The position numbers were made by a program, and so were the translations under genes. Below are positions 16,074-24,847 of a DNA stretch of 34,923 nucleotides, piece by piece. The DNA lies in contig CACIZU010000009.1 in the NCBI GenBank assembly GCA_902591185.1, positions 1 through 34,923 of the forward strand. Reading direction: 5' to 3'. The stretch comes from an uncultured Pelagibacteraceae bacterium (GTDB taxonomy: Bacteria > Pseudomonadota > Alphaproteobacteria > Pelagibacterales > Pelagibacteraceae). The notes beneath the pieces were generated by a model that saw only the letters and a program-made list of their open reading frames with translations, ran no database searches and had not been told where the DNA came from. How positions within the stretch are numbered: position 1 is the stretch's first letter; every line of letters starts with the position of its first letter.

Positions 16074-18061
16074 ATATTTTTCCTATTGTCAACTAAACTA
16101 TCAACAACGCTTGGATCAGCTAGAGTAGTAGTATCACCCAATTGTCCATGTTCATTAGTTGCAATCTTTCTTAAAATTCTTCTCATTATTTTCCCCGATC
16201 TGGTTTTTGGAAGACCAGGAGTAAAATGTATTAGGTCAGGTGTAGCAAGAGGTCCAATTTGTTTTCTAACCCAAAGTTTTAAATCTCTTTCAAGTTCACC
16301 TGTTTCCTTTTCTCCAGCGTTTAGAGTTACATAACAATATAATCCATTTCCTTTGATGTCGTGAGGATAACCAACAACAGCAGCTTCAGCAACTTTTGGA
16401 TGAGCAACAAATGCACTTTCAATTTCTGCAGTTCCAAGATTGTGGCCTGAAACTATAATGACATCATCAACTCGTCCTGTAATCCAATAATATCCATCTT
16501 TATCTCTCCGACATCCATCTCCAGTAAAATATTTGCCATTAAATTGTGAAAAATAAGTTTCAATAAATCTTTTATGGTCTCCATAAACTGTTCTCATTTG
16601 GCCAGGCCATGATTGACTAATGCAAAGTTTTCCTTCTCCAGCGCCTTTAATCTCTTTTCCATTTCTATCAATAAGAACTGGTTTAATTCCATAGAAAGGT
16701 TTTGTAGCTGAGCCAGGTTTTAATGGAATAGCACCTGTTTGAGGAGCAATCATTATTCCACCAGTTTCAGTTTGCCACCATGTATCAACGATAGGGCATT
16801 TAGAATTTCCAATAGTTCTGTAATACCACATCCATGCTTCAGGATTAATCGGTTCTCCAACAGTACCAAGCAATTTAAGAGATTTTCTGGAAGTTTTTTT
16901 AACTGGTTTATCGCCCTCACGCATCAAGGCTCTTATTGCAGTGGGTGCTGTGTAAAAAGTATTAACTTTGTATTTGTCTATTATTTGCCACCATCTAGAT
17001 GTGTTAGGGTAATTGGGAACTCCCTCAAACATTATTGTAGTAGCACCATTAGCAAGGGGCCCATAGATAATATAACTATGTCCTGTAACCCAACCAATAT
17101 CAGCAGTGCACCAATATATATCTTTTGGTTTATAATTAAAAATATATTGATGAGTCATTGAGGCATAAACCATATATCCACCTGTGGTATGCAAAACACC
17201 TTTCGGTTTACCAGTTGAACCCGATGTATATAAAATGAATAAAGGATCCTCTGCTTTCATTTCTTCTGGCTCACAGTGATTTGAAACATCTTTTATTAAA
17301 TCATCATACCAAACATCTCTGCTATGATCCCAATTAACGTAATTACCAGTTCGCTTAACTACAATACATTTCTTAACATTGGGGCAACTCATTAATGCTT
17401 CATCTGTAGTGTCTTTTAGTGGAATAATTTTTCCACCTCTTACACCTTCATCAGCTGTAATAATATATTCTGATTGACAATCATTTACTCTACCTGAAAT
17501 AGAGTCAGCAGAAAAACCTCCAAAAATAATTGAATGTACAGCACCAATCCTTACACAAGCTAACATTAAAATTGCTAGCTCAGGAATCATAGTTAAATAA
17601 ATTGTAACTCGATCGCCTTTTTGGATGCCTAATTTTTTTAAACCATTAGCAGCTTTTGACACTTTTTGGTGAAGCTGTTTATAAGAAATTTTTTGACTAT
17701 CTTTTGGATCATCCCCAACCCAAATTATTGCAGTTTTATCTTTTTTATCTTTTAAATGTCTGTCAATACAATTTGCTGATGCATTTAAAGTTCCGTCTTG
17801 GTACCAGTTAATCCTAACTTCTTTTGTACTATATTTTATATCTTTAATTTTTTTATACGGTTTTATCCAAGTAATTCTTTTTCCTTCTTTTCTCCAAAAT
17901 TCATCATTATTTTTTATTGATTGTGAATATTTTTGTTGATATTTAGTTTTATTAGCTAAGCTATTTTTAATCCATTCAGGTTTAGTTTTGATAATGAGTT
18001 CTGGAGCAGGTTTTCCGTTTTCTTTTTTAACTTTAGTTTTTTTCTTTTTTTTTACAGGCAT
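16070..18061 (-). CDS. acs: Acetyl-CoA synthetase (AMP-forming)
   Basis: Activates acetate to acetyl-CoA through acetyl-AMP. The 663-residue length is normal. Motifs seen include the P-loop-like [19 protein letters not shown] at about 276-294, the acetate-pocket segment [30 protein letters not shown] and, near residue 620, [11 protein letters not shown], whose lysine is the residue acetylated in known Acs enzymes to switch them off. The N-terminus has an extra Lys-rich stretch, [12 protein letters not shown], before the usual start. Position near a probable acetate symporter fits acetate scavenging. It lies 15 bases after the EVE gene on the same strand. Confidence 0.97.
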   Translation of the reverse strand: MPVKKKKKTKVKKENGKPAPELIIKTKPEWIKNSLANKTKYQQKYSQSIKNNDEFWRKEGKRITWIKPYKKIKDIKYSTKEVRINWYQDGTLNASANCIDRHLKDKKDKTAIIWVGDDPKDSQKISYKQLHQKVSKAANGLKKLGIQKGDRVTIYLTMIPELAILMLACVRIGAVHSIIFGGFSADSISGRVNDCQSEYIITADEGVRGGKIIPLKDTTDEALMSCPNVKKCIVVKRTGNYVNWDHSRDVWYDDLIKDVSNHCEPEEMKAEDPLFILYTSGSTGKPKGVLHTTGGYMVYASMTHQYIFNYKPKDIYWCTADIGWVTGHSYIIYGPLANGATTIMFEGVPNYPNTSRWWQIIDKYKVNTFYTAPTAIRALMREGDKPVKKTSRKSLKLLGTVGEPINPEAWMWYYRTIGNSKCPIVDTWWQTETGGIMIAPQTGAIPLKPGSATKPFYGIKPVLIDRNGKEIKGAGEGKLCISQSWPGQMRTVYGDHKRFIETYFSQFNGKYFTGDGCRRDKDGYYWITGRVDDVIIVSGHNLGTAEIESAFVAHPKVAEAAVVGYPHDIKGNGLYCYVTLNAGEKETGELERDLKLWVRKQIGPLATPDLIHFTPGLPKTRSGKIMRRILRKIATNEHGQLGDTTTLADPSVVDSLVDNRKNI

Positions 18062-18076
18062 GAGATAATTTTATTT

Positions 18077-18490
18077 TTAAATTTTACTCATGTTATTTAT
18101 AATTTTCCAGCTTTTAGAGTCAATTGTCATGACTGATAGTCTACTTTGCTTTATTAGTGCTAAATGGCTTAATTTCTTATTATTCTTAATATTTTCAAGG
18201 GTAACTGGTTTAAAAAATTCATTTTTGAACTTAACTGTAACTGCAACAAAGCGACCACTTTTATCTGTTTTATCTAAATAAGCTTCTCTAATAACCTCAA
18301 CAATACCAACAATTTCTTTTCCAATATTTGAATGATAAAAAAAACAAAGGTCACCTCTCTTCATACTTTTTAAGTTCTTTGCTGCCTGATAATTTCTAAC
18401 GCCATCCCATGGAGCACCTTTGTTCCCAGCTTTTTTTTGTTGATCAATTGACCATACATCGGGTTCAGATTTTAATAACCAGTACTTCAT
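18077..18490 (-). CDS. EVE domain protein
   Basis: A 137-residue single-domain protein of the EVE family, related to PUA/YTH folds, which bind modified bases in nucleic acids. Family motifs are MKYWLLKSEPDVWSID at the start, APWDGVRNYQAAKNLKSM, then GDLCFFYHSN and IVGIVEVIREAYLD. It lies between the small DUF5989-like gene (four-base gap) and acs (15-base gap). In many bacteria it is a housekeeping gene, so its place downstream of the carbamoyltransferase set may reflect insertion of that set next to it. The biological substrate is unknown. Confidence 0.93.
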   Translation of the reverse strand: MKYWLLKSEPDVWSIDQQKKAGNKGAPWDGVRNYQAAKNLKSMKRGDLCFFYHSNIGKEIVGIVEVIREAYLDKTDKSGRFVAVTVKFKNEFFKPVTLENIKNNKKLSHLALIKQSRLSVMTIDSKSWKIINNMSKI

Positions 18491-18494
18491 CTAA

Positions 18495-18656
18495 TTATAT
18501 CGCGATGTAAGTAAATGGTAAAAAAATTTGAAATAAAACAAAAATAGAAAAAAGTAACATCAAGACTATAAAGATTAGAAAAAACAAAGTTTTAATTAAG
18601 CCATATTTTTTTTTAAAGTCACTTATTAAAAAAAAGTAATTAATTATTTTTTTCAT
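18495..18656 (-). CDS. DUF5989-like small membrane peptide
   Basis: A 53-residue gene that starts at an ATG overlapping the carbamoyltransferase stop (ATGA) and ends four bases before the EVE gene. It begins MKKIINYFFLISDFKKKYG, has one strong membrane helix (about residues 21-46) and ends FLPFTYIAI. This matches what I recall of DUF5989: a Phe/Lys-rich amphipathic lead, one helix and a Pro-Phe-x-Tyr ending. Such proteins are found right after NodU/CmcH-type carbamoyltransferases, often with SxtJ-like proteins. Position and overlap make it a real gene. It may anchor the enzyme to the membrane; that is an inference. Confidence 0.75.
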   Translation of the reverse strand: MKKIINYFFLISDFKKKYGLIKTLFFLIFIVLMLLFSIFVLFQIFLPFTYIAI

Positions 18657-20347
18657 ATATCTTTAGTTTGATATAAACCATCATCCATTAAAACAAACTT
18701 AATATTCATTCTTTTCATGTTTACATAAACATCATATATATCAAATACGACAGGATCTTTTGATATATTAAAGGAAGTATTAACCATTATATCTGAGCCT
18801 TTATTTTTAAGATTTTTTAATATTTTATAAGTTAAAGAATTTTTTTCTTTTATAACTTGCGTTCTGCAAGTTCCATCTACGTGTATGATTGAATTATATT
18901 TATCATAAAGTTTTTCTTTAGCTTCGCATAAGGTTCCCATCCATTCTAAATTTTTTACAACACTTATGTTTATTAAAAAGTATTCTTCAAAATCTTCTTC
19001 AAGTAAAATTGGAGCCAAAGGTTGAAAGTGACTCCTTTTTTTTAAGTTTAGGTTTAAATTATTTACAGCCTCTTTGTTTTTAGCATCACAAAAAATAGAT
19101 GTGTTTCCAAGAGATCTTGGCCCAATTTCATTTGATCCATAATAAGTAGCAATTATTTCCCCTTCTATTAATTTATCTGTCACATCTCTTATAAAATCAT
19201 TTGAAAAATTAATTTTTGAAAAAAAATTATTTTTACTTTCCTTTTCGTTAATAATTTTTTTTTGAGGTCCAAGAAAAATAGTGTTAAAATTTAGTGTTTT
19301 TGTTTTTAATTCGTTTAAAAAAGCAAAATTTGCAGCCCCTATAGCAGACCCTGAATCTCCTGGTGAGGGTGGAACAATAAGTTCCTCAAAAATATTTTTT
19401 TTTGATAGGTTGTGAATCATTTTACAGTTTAAAGCAACACCTCCTGTTAAGATAATCTTTCTTTTACCAGATAGTTCTATTGCCTTTTGGATTAAATTTT
19501 TCATAGTCTGCTCTAAAATTAATTGAGCTGAGCTTGCAATATTTGCGTATTTTTTAAAATTTTCTTCTTTATTTATGTTTAGGTATGGGTCTCCAAATAT
19601 TTCACATAATTTTTTCGAAAAAGATTTAATGGGACTTTTGTGAAATTCAAAATAATCCATATTAATTGTAAAATTATTAATATTGAAAATTTCTTTGATC
19701 TCTTTTTCATAAACCGGTTCTCCAAATGAGCTTAGAGACATGACTTTAAATTCACCTTCATTAATTTCAAAACCAAGATAGTCAGTGATTGTAGAATAAA
19801 ATAAGCCAATTGAATTTGGATAAAAGTTGGTCCAAATTTTTTTAATTTTATAACTATCATCTATGGTGTAAATACTCATTGTTTCTCCTTCACCAACACC
19901 ATCACATGTAACGTAGACATAATCAGAAACATTTTTAATAATAGATAAACCATACAAACAATGACTTAAATGATGCGATGAATAAATAATTTTATTTTTT
20001 GAAATATTTATTAATTTATTTATATCTGTATAAAAAAAAATTGATCCATTGTTAAAATTTGTTAAATGATGAATTAAAAAATCCTTATTTTTTAATGGAT
20101 TTTTAATTGAATAATAAAAAATTTCCCACCATGTTTTAAATGGTTTTTCATAGAAACATATAGATTTAATATTTTCATTTTTTAGATCAAATTTTTTAAT
20201 TAAGAACTTCAAGCATCTTTGTGGAAAATTTTTATCACCTTTTATTCTGCTAAAAGATTCTTCTTTTAAAAAACAATTGGTTCCATTGTTGTCTGTTAAA
20301 AAAACTGATGATTCATGGTAGTAAGCAGATATCCCAATATAATACAT
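18653..20347 (-). CDS. Carbamoyltransferase (NodU/CmcH/TobZ family)
   Basis: Transfers a carbamoyl group from carbamoyl phosphate via carbamoyl-AMP to a hydroxyl of a sugar or other small molecule. At 564 residues it is full length, with both domains. The Kae1-like part shows GISAYYHESS (5-14), the metal-binding HHLSH (125-129), CDGVGEGETMSIY, TGGVALNCKM (301-310) and PPSPGDSGSAIGAA. The YrdC-like part shows EIGPRSLGNTSI (407-418), FQPLAPI, HVDGTCRTQV (489-498) and MVNTSFN. The gene starts one base after the ferritin-like gene ends and overlaps the DUF5989-like gene at its stop. No sugar or antibiotic genes are near, so the acceptor is unknown. It shares a fold with TsaD but is a different family. 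Confidence 0.93.
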   Translation of the reverse strand: MYYIGISAYYHESSVFLTDNNGTNCFLKEESFSRIKGDKNFPQRCLKFLIKKFDLKNENIKSICFYEKPFKTWWEIFYYSIKNPLKNKDFLIHHLTNFNNGSIFFYTDINKLINISKNKIIYSSHHLSHCLYGLSIIKNVSDYVYVTCDGVGEGETMSIYTIDDSYKIKKIWTNFYPNSIGLFYSTITDYLGFEINEGEFKVMSLSSFGEPVYEKEIKEIFNINNFTINMDYFEFHKSPIKSFSKKLCEIFGDPYLNINKEENFKKYANIASSAQLILEQTMKNLIQKAIELSGKRKIILTGGVALNCKMIHNLSKKNIFEELIVPPSPGDSGSAIGAANFAFLNELKTKTLNFNTIFLGPQKKIINEKESKNNFFSKINFSNDFIRDVTDKLIEGEIIATYYGSNEIGPRSLGNTSIFCDAKNKEAVNNLNLNLKKRSHFQPLAPILLEEDFEEYFLINISVVKNLEWMGTLCEAKEKLYDKYNSIIHVDGTCRTQVIKEKNSLTYKILKNLKNKGSDIMVNTSFNISKDPVVFDIYDVYVNMKRMNIKFVLMDDGLYQTKDI

Positions 20348-20348
20348 A

Positions 20349-21065
20349 TTAAGCTATAGAATTAGGCTCTACATTTTTCATTACATTATCATCTGTGATA
20401 TTTTTTTTTAATTTTAAAAAGTGAGTTACAAAACTTATTATTATTAAGATTGTTATTAAAATTGGATTAAAGATAAAAGAAAATTTATTTAGGTTATTTG
20501 CATAGGCATGTCTAAAGAAACTTAATGTTTTTTCTTTTATCAACTTAACTTTATATAAAAAGAGTCCATTATTATTTTTTGCAAATTTAAGAGAATATTC
20601 GGAATGTTTTTCTTCATCTTGTAAAATATTTTGAATTTTTTTAAATTCTAAGGGTCTATGTTTTTTTATATGATTTGAAAAAGTTATCAATTTCTCTTCA
20701 GCGATTGTTTCATTTGCCCCAATAAATATAGCAAAATCATTTAAGTTTTTTTTTTCAAAAATAAAGTGATCTTTATATATGTATCCTTTATTATAAATAT
20801 GACTGGGTATAAAATTTAATTCTTTTTTGTTTATTTTGTACTCTTCAATTATTTGATTTTTGATATTTGTGAAAATAAAACAATGTTTATATTCGTCTAG
20901 TGCATGCCTTATGAAACCATTAGAAAGTTTCTTATTATTGACAATCTTTGCGGCAAATAGCATTTCAACTGCAGATGCGAACTCTGCAGAAGCAAATTCA
21001 TTTAAGACAAAACAACACCTTTCAGGATCAAATTTTTTAAGATTGTTTTTAGGTATTAAAAACAT
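20349..21065 (-). CDS. Ferritin-like (putative di-iron) protein with C-terminal membrane anchor
   Basis: The 238-residue protein has the four-helix carboxylate pattern of ferritin-like di-iron proteins: a glutamate in NEFASAEFASAVEM (Glu28 or Glu34), ExxH in DEYKH (Glu58, His61), a glutamate cluster in NETIAEEKL (Glu119, Glu123, Glu124) and a second ExxH in DEEKH (Glu151, His154). The spacing within each half is about 30 residues, as expected. A hydrophobic helix at about 197-217 would anchor it in the membrane. It could be an oxygenase or oxidase acting with the carbamoyltransferase that starts one base downstream. The exact family is not recognised. Its 5' end overlaps the divergent SGNH gene. 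Confidence 0.7.
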   Translation of the reverse strand: MFLIPKNNLKKFDPERCCFVLNEFASAEFASAVEMLFAAKIVNNKKLSNGFIRHALDEYKHCFIFTNIKNQIIEEYKINKKELNFIPSHIYNKGYIYKDHFIFEKKNLNDFAIFIGANETIAEEKLITFSNHIKKHRPLEFKKIQNILQDEEKHSEYSLKFAKNNNGLFLYKVKLIKEKTLSFFRHAYANNLNKFSFIFNPILITILIIISFVTHFLKLKKNITDDNVMKNVEPNSIA

Positions 21066-22002
21066 TTTATTAATTATTTTAATATATTTTATTTTATTTT
21101 TTCCAAAGGTAAATGCTAAAAGTTGTTTATCGTTTTTACCATATGGTTATAATGAATCCTATGTTCATTTACCTCAAAGTGCATCTTTTTGTGTAAAACA
21201 GAAAAAAACAATCAACAAGTATCAAACCGATAATTATGGAGGAAGAATACTTAACCATGAATTTGCATATAATAAAATTCAAATTTTTGGAGACAGTCAA
21301 GTATTGGGATTAGACATAGATAAAATAGAAGAACATTATTTAAATACTTTATATAAAAAAAATAATTTTGTTATATATGCGGCCCCAAACAATGGTCCTT
21401 ATGAAGTTATTAATTTTTTAAATCAAAATAAAAAAATTTTACAAAAAAAAATAGTTATTGCGTTTAATTTTTCTACAGATGTTTATAGAGTATCTAATTC
21501 TTGGGAACCAAAAAATTTTGTAGTTTTAAAAGATTATGAGTTAGATGAAATTTTAGAACATCCTTTTAAATATAGATTAATAGTTTTTAAGAATTTATTA
21601 CTTAATAAAAATTTTACTTTAAGTAGATATAATAATGAAAAAATGCAAAAATTATTTTTAAATTCAAGTCAAGATATACTCTATAAAAATTTAACTCAAT
21701 ATTTTAAAGAATTAAGTGGAACAGCAAATAAGCTTGATTTAGAAATAGATTTTATTATTACGCATCCTTATTGGGTTTATTCTTTAGATAAAAAAAATAA
21801 TAAACTTTTATTGAATAAAGAATTAAATAATAAAGTTGAAAAATTAATTTGCAATTCTTTTCAGAGTAAAAAAAAAAAAATTAAAATTTTAATATCTAAG
21901 GTGCCAGAAATTTTAGAATTAAATGAACTTACAATTGATAAAAGACATTTAAAATCAAAAAAAATAAAACTAAAAAAATATGATAAATTATGTTATGATT
22001 AA
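21043..22002 (+). CDS. Secreted SGNH/GDSL-like hydrolase
   Basis: The open frame extends further left, but only antisense to the ferritin-like gene. The most credible start is TTG 21043, which gives 319 residues beginning with a good signal peptide that ends in PKVNA (cleavage near residue 25). An ATT a little downstream is the alternative. After this come block I, FGDSQVLG (Ser85), a possible oxyanion or Asn block APNNGPYE, FIITHPYW, and near the C-terminus DKRH (Asp299, His302), fitting the SGNH Asp-x-x-His block. Thus it is probably an exported esterase or acyl hydrolase. The family is divergent and the acceptor unknown. Confidence 0.65.
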   Translation: MFLGIKNILLIILIYFILFFPKVNAKSCLSFLPYGYNESYVHLPQSASFCVKQKKTINKYQTDNYGGRILNHEFAYNKIQIFGDSQVLGLDIDKIEEHYLNTLYKKNNFVIYAAPNNGPYEVINFLNQNKKILQKKIVIAFNFSTDVYRVSNSWEPKNFVVLKDYELDEILEHPFKYRLIVFKNLLLNKNFTLSRYNNEKMQKLFLNSSQDILYKNLTQYFKELSGTANKLDLEIDFIITHPYWVYSLDKKNNKLLLNKELNNKVEKLICNSFQSKKKKIKILISKVPEILELNELTIDKRHLKSKKIKLKKYDKLCYD

Positions 22003-22049
22003 CAAATTGCAGTAAAATTAATTTTAAATTGATTAAAAAAGTTGTGTAT

Positions 22050-22769
22050 ATGTATAAAATTTTAATAACTTCATTTTTTTTATTTTTTTTAAACTTATCA
22101 AGCATTTTATATGCTGAGGTTTTAAAATTTAGTTCTGCGACGTATGAAGGTGAAGTAAAAAAAGGAAAAGCCAATGGTAATGGAACTTTAACTTTTTCTG
22201 ATGGTTCAAAATATGAGGGTATGGTAAAAAAAAATAAAATTCATGGAACAGGTACTTACACAGATGCCGAAGGAAATGTTTATCAAGGAAAATGGAAATA
22301 TGGGAAAATTATTGAAAAAATTGATAGGAGTACAAGAAAAGTAGTAAAAGTAAATTTATATACTGGAACTTCTAATCATGTTGAAAAAAGAGGAACAGGC
22401 TCAGCATCAAATGAATGGTTTGAAGCTGAACTTGCAACCGTTAATCCAGAAGAAATCAAACTTAAAGCTGTAGGTGAATTAGATATTTTTGATTTACCGA
22501 GCACTTTTTCTCCAGATTATGGAGACCCAGAAAAAATTATAGAAATATTAAATACTAAAAATGAAAAAATTATAGCTGAAAACGCATTAACAGCTAAAAA
22601 TCCAACAAATACAAAAACTGTCTATAAGTTTACCGCTAAAGGAAAAAGAAATATGCAAAAGGCAAAAGAATCTATTGCATTGTCCCTTAATAATGATGAG
22701 CATACCGCTACTGTAAGTGGTTCTAGTGGAGAAAGCGGCGGCGGTGAAGGTGGCGGCGGACTTTGCTAA
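22050..22769 (+). CDS. Exported MORN-repeat protein with Gly-rich tail
   Basis: I start at ATG 22050, giving 239 residues with a signal peptide ending SILYA. An in-frame TTG seven codons upstream would put charged residues before it. Residues 32-85 hold three MORN repeats (YEGEVKKGKANGNGTL, YEGMVKKNKIHGTGTY, YQGKWKYGKI). The next 120 residues are unrecognised, with a segment WFEAELATVNPEEIKLKAVG. The last 17 are Gly/Ser-rich and end in Cys. MORN repeats usually bind lipid or protein, so a role at the envelope is likely. It lies 47 bases after the SGNH gene on the same strand, suggesting cotranscription. Confidence 0.8.
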   Translation: MYKILITSFFLFFLNLSSILYAEVLKFSSATYEGEVKKGKANGNGTLTFSDGSKYEGMVKKNKIHGTGTYTDAEGNVYQGKWKYGKIIEKIDRSTRKVVKVNLYTGTSNHVEKRGTGSASNEWFEAELATVNPEEIKLKAVGELDIFDLPSTFSPDYGDPEKIIEILNTKNEKIIAENALTAKNPTNTKTVYKFTAKGKRNMQKAKESIALSLNNDEHTATVSGSSGESGGGEGGGGLC

Positions 22770-22798
22770 TTTAGTAAAATAAATTTTGATAATTGATT

Positions 22799-23872
22799 TT
22801 AGAACTTAACTCCTGCACCTTTGAGAAAAGTAGCTTTTTCATCTAATGGCCATCTTGGTTTTGCAGGATGATCTAAATTATTAAATTGTTTTAATTTAAA
22901 TTTTTCTAATCCGACCATAGCGATCATTGCCGCGTTATCACCACATAGTTCGATTGGTGGGAATATACTTTTATAATTTTTTTCATTACATAAATTAATT
23001 AACATTGATCTAATTTTTTTATTAGCCGCTACTCCGCCCGCGACTACAAATATTTTTTCTTTGAGATTGTTTTGTTTTTCAAAATCATTAAATGCGATTT
23101 TAGTTTTTTTATATAATATTTCCTCAACTGTTTTTTGAAAAGAAGCCGCAAGATCAAATTTTTCTTGATCAGTTTTAATATTTTTTGTTATTTTTAAAAT
23201 TGCAGTTTTGAGTCCAGCAAAGGATAAATTACAACCACCTTTATTAAAAATTGGTTTTGGTAAATTATATTTATTTGGATCACCTTTTTTAGCCAGAACT
23301 TCTATTTGAGGTCCACCAGGAAATTCAATTCCTAAAAGTTTTGCAGTTTTATCAAAAGCTTCACCTAAAGCATCATCAATAGTTGTACCTAATCTTTTAT
23401 ATTTTCCAAGACTTTGAACATTTAAAAATTGTGAATGACCACCAGAAATTAGCAAAAGCAGGTATGGATAGTTTAATTGTGAATTAAGTTTTGGACTTAA
23501 TGCGTGGCCCTCTAAATGATTAACAGCAATGAAAGGTATATTTAATGCACTAGCAAAAGCTTTTCCAAAACTTAAACCAACAGATAAACAAACTATTAAT
23601 CCTGGACCAGCAGTTGAAGCTACCGCATCAATCTCTTCAATTTTTTTTCCACTATCATCAATAGCTTTTTGAACGATCCAATCTATTTTTTCTATATGTG
23701 AACGAGCTGCCAGTTCAGGAACCACCCCCCCAAATTCTTTATGAATTTCAACTTGACTTGAAACAATATTAGACAAAACTACCGGAATTCCTTGCTCATT
23801 TTCAGTAATTAAGGATGCGGCTGTTTCATCACAGCTAGACTCTATTCCTAAAATTAAGGGTTTTTTACTCAT
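22799..23872 (-). CDS. tsaD: tRNA threonylcarbamoyladenosine transferase TsaD
   Basis: Transfers the threonylcarbamoyl group to A37 of ANN-decoding tRNAs, making t6A. The 357-residue protein has LGIESSCDETAAS (8-20), the metal-binding HLEGH (His119, His123), LISGGHSQ, IDDALGEAFDKTAKLLG and VAGGVAANKKIR. The start at ATG 23872 gives the usual MSKKPLILGIE. It diverges from hemC across a 56-base spacer, an arrangement common in alphaproteobacteria. Confidence 0.97.
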   Translation of the reverse strand: MSKKPLILGIESSCDETAASLITENEQGIPVVLSNIVSSQVEIHKEFGGVVPELAARSHIEKIDWIVQKAIDDSGKKIEEIDAVASTAGPGLIVCLSVGLSFGKAFASALNIPFIAVNHLEGHALSPKLNSQLNYPYLLLLISGGHSQFLNVQSLGKYKRLGTTIDDALGEAFDKTAKLLGIEFPGGPQIEVLAKKGDPNKYNLPKPIFNKGGCNLSFAGLKTAILKITKNIKTDQEKFDLAASFQKTVEEILYKKTKIAFNDFEKQNNLKEKIFVVAGGVAANKKIRSMLINLCNEKNYKSIFPPIELCGDNAAMIAMVGLEKFKLKQFNNLDHPAKPRWPLDEKATFLKGAGVKF

Positions 23873-23928
23873 TCAATTAGTTTTTATTAATTGTACAATC
23901 TCAATACAAGTAAGAAATAAATTTATTT

Positions 23929-24846
23929 ATGAATAAGAAAATAATTATAGGATCTAGAGGAAGCAAGTTAGCATTAATTTATGCTCAAAATGCTAAAGAT
24001 AAGATTATTCAAAAAACAAATTTAACGGATCAAGACATTATCATTAAAGAAATTACCACAAAAGGTGATAAGGTTCAGGATGTAAGATTATCCGAGGTAG
24101 GGGGCAAAGGATTATTTTCAACTAATATAGAGAAAGAACTTCAAGATAAAGAAATTGATATAGCTGTCCATGCGTTAAAAGATATGCCAGCTTTCGAAAC
24201 TGACGGATTAAGAATAAATACATTTTTAGAAAGAAATGATCCAAGAGAAATTTTGATAACTAAAGATAAGAAAAAACTTAAGGAATTAAAAGTTGATGCA
24301 ATAATTGGGACATCATCTTACCGAAGAGAATTTCAAATAAAAAAAATTAGATCGGATCTTAATTGTAAACTTATTAGAGGAAATGTTGATACTAGAATTA
24401 AAAAACTTAATGATGGTTTGTACGATGCAATTATACTAGCTTATGCAGGGATTAAATCTTTAAGAATAGAAAATAAAATTACAGAAGTATTCTCAACACA
24501 AGAAATAATTCCGAGTGTAGGACAAGGAATTATTGCACTTCAATGTCGAAATAATGATAGTGAAATTATTTCAGTTTTAGATAAAATTAATGATAATGAA
24601 ACATTTCATAGAGCTAACGCTGAAAGAAATGTTTTAAAAATTTTAGAAGGTGATTGTGAAACAGCTATTGGAGCTCACGCTATTATAGAAGGAGATGAAA
24701 TTACTTTAGAAGCTGAACTTTTTTCATTAGATGGTTCCCAAAGATTTTATGAAAAAAAATCTTCAAAAGTTAAAGATGCAAAAGAACTCGGTAAAGTAGT
24801 AGGACAATTGTTAAAAAAAAATTCAAACAACTCCTATAAAAAATAA
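23929..24846 (+). CDS. hemC: Hydroxymethylbilane synthase (porphobilinogen deaminase)
   Basis: Joins four porphobilinogens into hydroxymethylbilane for haem synthesis. The 305-residue protein has IGSRGSKLAL, GGKGLFSTNIEKEL, HALKDMP (Asp85 catalytic), GTSSYRRE, RGNVDTR and EGDCETAIGAHA, in which Cys243 carries the dipyrromethane cofactor. All key residues are present. hemD follows one base later, so the two are surely cotranscribed. Confidence 0.97.
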   Translation: MNKKIIIGSRGSKLALIYAQNAKDKIIQKTNLTDQDIIIKEITTKGDKVQDVRLSEVGGKGLFSTNIEKELQDKEIDIAVHALKDMPAFETDGLRINTFLERNDPREILITKDKKKLKELKVDAIIGTSSYRREFQIKKIRSDLNCKLIRGNVDTRIKKLNDGLYDAIILAYAGIKSLRIENKITEVFSTQEIIPSVGQGIIALQCRNNDSEIISVLDKINDNETFHRANAERNVLKILEGDCETAIGAHAIIEGDEITLEAELFSLDGSQRFYEKKSSKVKDAKELGKVVGQLLKKNSNNSYKK

Positions 24847-24847
24847 T

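Noticed and set aside
16739..17161. 140-codon plus-strand open frame inside acs
   Set aside because: It is antisense to well-conserved acs motifs, has no ribosome binding site and resembles no family.
20860..21042. Upstream extension of the SGNH gene
   Set aside because: This part is antisense to the conserved ferritin-like gene, and the clear signal peptide begins only near 21043.
22799..23872. Functional link between TsaD and the nearby carbamoyltransferase
   Set aside because: They share the Kae1-like fold, but tsaD next to hemC is a usual core arrangement, and the two proteins belong to distinct families. Proximity is probably chance.
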